From Pleodorina starrii (lineage: Eukaryota; Chlorophyta; Chlorophyceae; Chlamydomonadales; Volvocaceae), in NCBI GenBank assembly GCA_030267565.1, contig BRXU01000055.1:279501-343500 (forward strand): DNA of 64,000 nucleotides, given 5' to 3'. Under the pieces are notes generated by a model that had not been told where the DNA came from, ran no database searches, and saw only the letters and a list, made by a program, of their open reading frames with translations. A program made the translations under genes and the position numbers. Positions within the stretch are counted from its first letter, which is position 1, and every line of letters starts with the position of its first letter. Below, in pieces: positions 63,072 to 64,000 of the stretch.

Positions 63072-64000
63072 ATAATTCATCGGAGTACAAGTACACGTAC
63101 ATAGCCAGGAGCAGGATAATGACATCGTAATGACACGCATGTCTCTTGTGCGCATTGATCAGATTCTGCATATGTCTATTCACAGCGGTGAATTGGGTGA
63201 CGTAGTCTTTTTTCATGTGAACGTTCTTGTGCGTAAAGCCACCACTAGAGAAACTCGATGAGCAAAGGTTTTCTTCGATCTGTCGCCTTTGTACAGTTTG
63301 GATTCTGATGTCCTTGCTCAGCTGGTCTTCCACTATGACCCAGTACAGGTTGTAAACCCAGCACAAACCAAGAGATCCTTGAAGCTTGGGGCAAGCACTC
63401 GAATCATCTAACTCTGCCTCAATCCTTTTTTTCTTGCGCAGCCAAGCGCACACGAGTCGTACAAAGTTTTGGGTTTGGCCATAACATATGCCGTTATCAA
63501 TGCCCTGATTCTGGCCATGCGGTTCAAACACATAGCATCGAAAACGTTTTTCGCCGACACACTTAAAACGAACTATATTTGAGTGGCCTATGACACCACC
63601 AGTACCAGTACCACCAGTACCACCACTACCAGTACCAGTACCCCAGTTTTCTATAGAGAGGAGTACATACTGGCATGTACCAGGAGTGGCTGTACTGAGG
63701 TCCCCAAGGGGGGCCACAAATTTTATAATGTGTCTTTCTATGGCTTCCAAGAACTCGATCCCCTTGTTAGTTTGTAGGGTCCCCTTGTTAGTTTGTAGGG
63801 TCCCCTTGTTAGTTTGTAGGGTCCCCTTGTTAGTTTGTAGGGTCCCCTTGTTAGTTTGTAGATATACATCAAAGTAGCATTGCAACGACTTGAAATCTGA
63901 ATAGCGAGTCTTACAGTCAGTGAAGCAGATTTGACAGTTGTCACTCGAGCCAATGGAGACGCCCGGTGCATGGATGTGCACGCCAAAGTATTCTTCAAAG
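63040..64000 (-). CDS. Ulp1/adenain-like cysteine protease candidate, partial
   Basis: The frame is open to the window edge (FEEYFGVHIHAPGVSIG), so the N-terminus is outside. Five tandem heptapeptides LQTNKGT (21-bp units at about 63772-63868) precede a region with a possible catalytic layout: GHSNIVRF (His), YVFEPHGQNQG (acidic residue in the FEPHG motif seen in viral Ulp1-type proteases), CPKLQGSLGLCWVYNLYW (Gln and nucleophile Cys). The order H - E - Q - C matches the C48/C5 clan. C-terminal part: hydrophobic YDVIILLLAMYVYLYS then a tail supplied by a mobile palindrome. Such proteases mature virion proteins or remove ubiquitin-like tags; the assignment is tentative. Confidence 0.45.
   Translation of the reverse strand, partial: FEEYFGVHIHAPGVSIGSSDNCQICFTDCKTRYSDFKSLQCYFDVYLQTNKGTLQTNKGTLQTNKGTLQTNKGTLQTNKGIEFLEAIERHIIKFVAPLGDLSTATPGTCQYVLLSIENWGTGTGSGGTGGTGTGGVIGHSNIVRFKCVGEKRFRCYVFEPHGQNQGIDNGICYGQTQNFVRLVCAWLRKKKRIEAELDDSSACPKLQGSLGLCWVYNLYWVIVEDQLSKDIRIQTVQRRQIEENLCSSSFSSGGFTHKNVHMKKDYVTQFTAVNRHMQNLINAHKRHACHYDVIILLLAMYVYLYSDELSGSQTNKKRI

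Overview
The window looks like nuclear DNA of a Chlamydomonas-like green alga that runs into an integrated giant-virus (NCLDV-like) segment. The algal assignment rests on a GC-rich spliced gene with a TGTAA poly(A) signal, a TTTTAGGG-type telomeric repeat, a Dualen/RandI-type non-LTR retrotransposon (a family described from Chlamydomonas) and Ser-Pro-rich pherophorin-like sequence. All protein assignments come from reading motifs; no database search was run.

Layout. (1) 1-7.8 kb: host DNA with one six-exon gene for a peroxiredoxin-like thioredoxin-fold protein (219-6464). (2) 7.85-23.74 kb: two head-to-tail Dualen-like retrotransposons, bracketed by one 11-bp target duplication. The first encodes APE endonuclease, RT, RNase H and a restriction-like endonuclease in one open frame; the second is 5'-truncated and frameshifted. 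(3) 23.75-37.3 kb: repeat-rich DNA: an interstitial telomere repeat, decayed Pro-rich gene fragments, a 353-bp TRIM-like LTR element, a 591-bp satellite containing a 247-bp hAT-like MITE, a 244-bp array and a 187-bp array. (4) 37.36-41.2 kb: a spliced minus-strand gene with a DUF6729-like zinc ribbon and about fourteen 34-residue repeats. (5) About 42-64 kb: compact, mostly intronless genes on both strands: a GT90/CAP10 glycosyltransferase, PD-(D/E)XK-like nucleases, a broken PAQR membrane protein, a primase-polymerase/SF3 helicase (D5-like), a frameshifted C-terminal duplicate of it between two tandem arrays, a RING protein, a TerD-like protein, and at the right edge a probable Ulp1-like protease. 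This set and packing suggest an endogenous giant virus; the exact junction (between about 41.2 and 42.2 kb) was not found.

The most striking system is a set of at least four families of 80-104-bp near-perfect palindromes scattered between the virus-like genes. They are mobile: five copies are flanked by exact 8-bp target duplications and a sixth by a 7-of-8 match. Typical copies begin CAGG and end CCTG, the hallmark of hAT-type elements. They land close to start or stop codons, and one supplies a gene's C-terminus and stop. Two families share a 16-bp end, at 14 of 16 positions, with the MITE inserted in the host satellite, which suggests one transposition machinery acting on both host and viral DNA. 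No transposase for them lies in this window.
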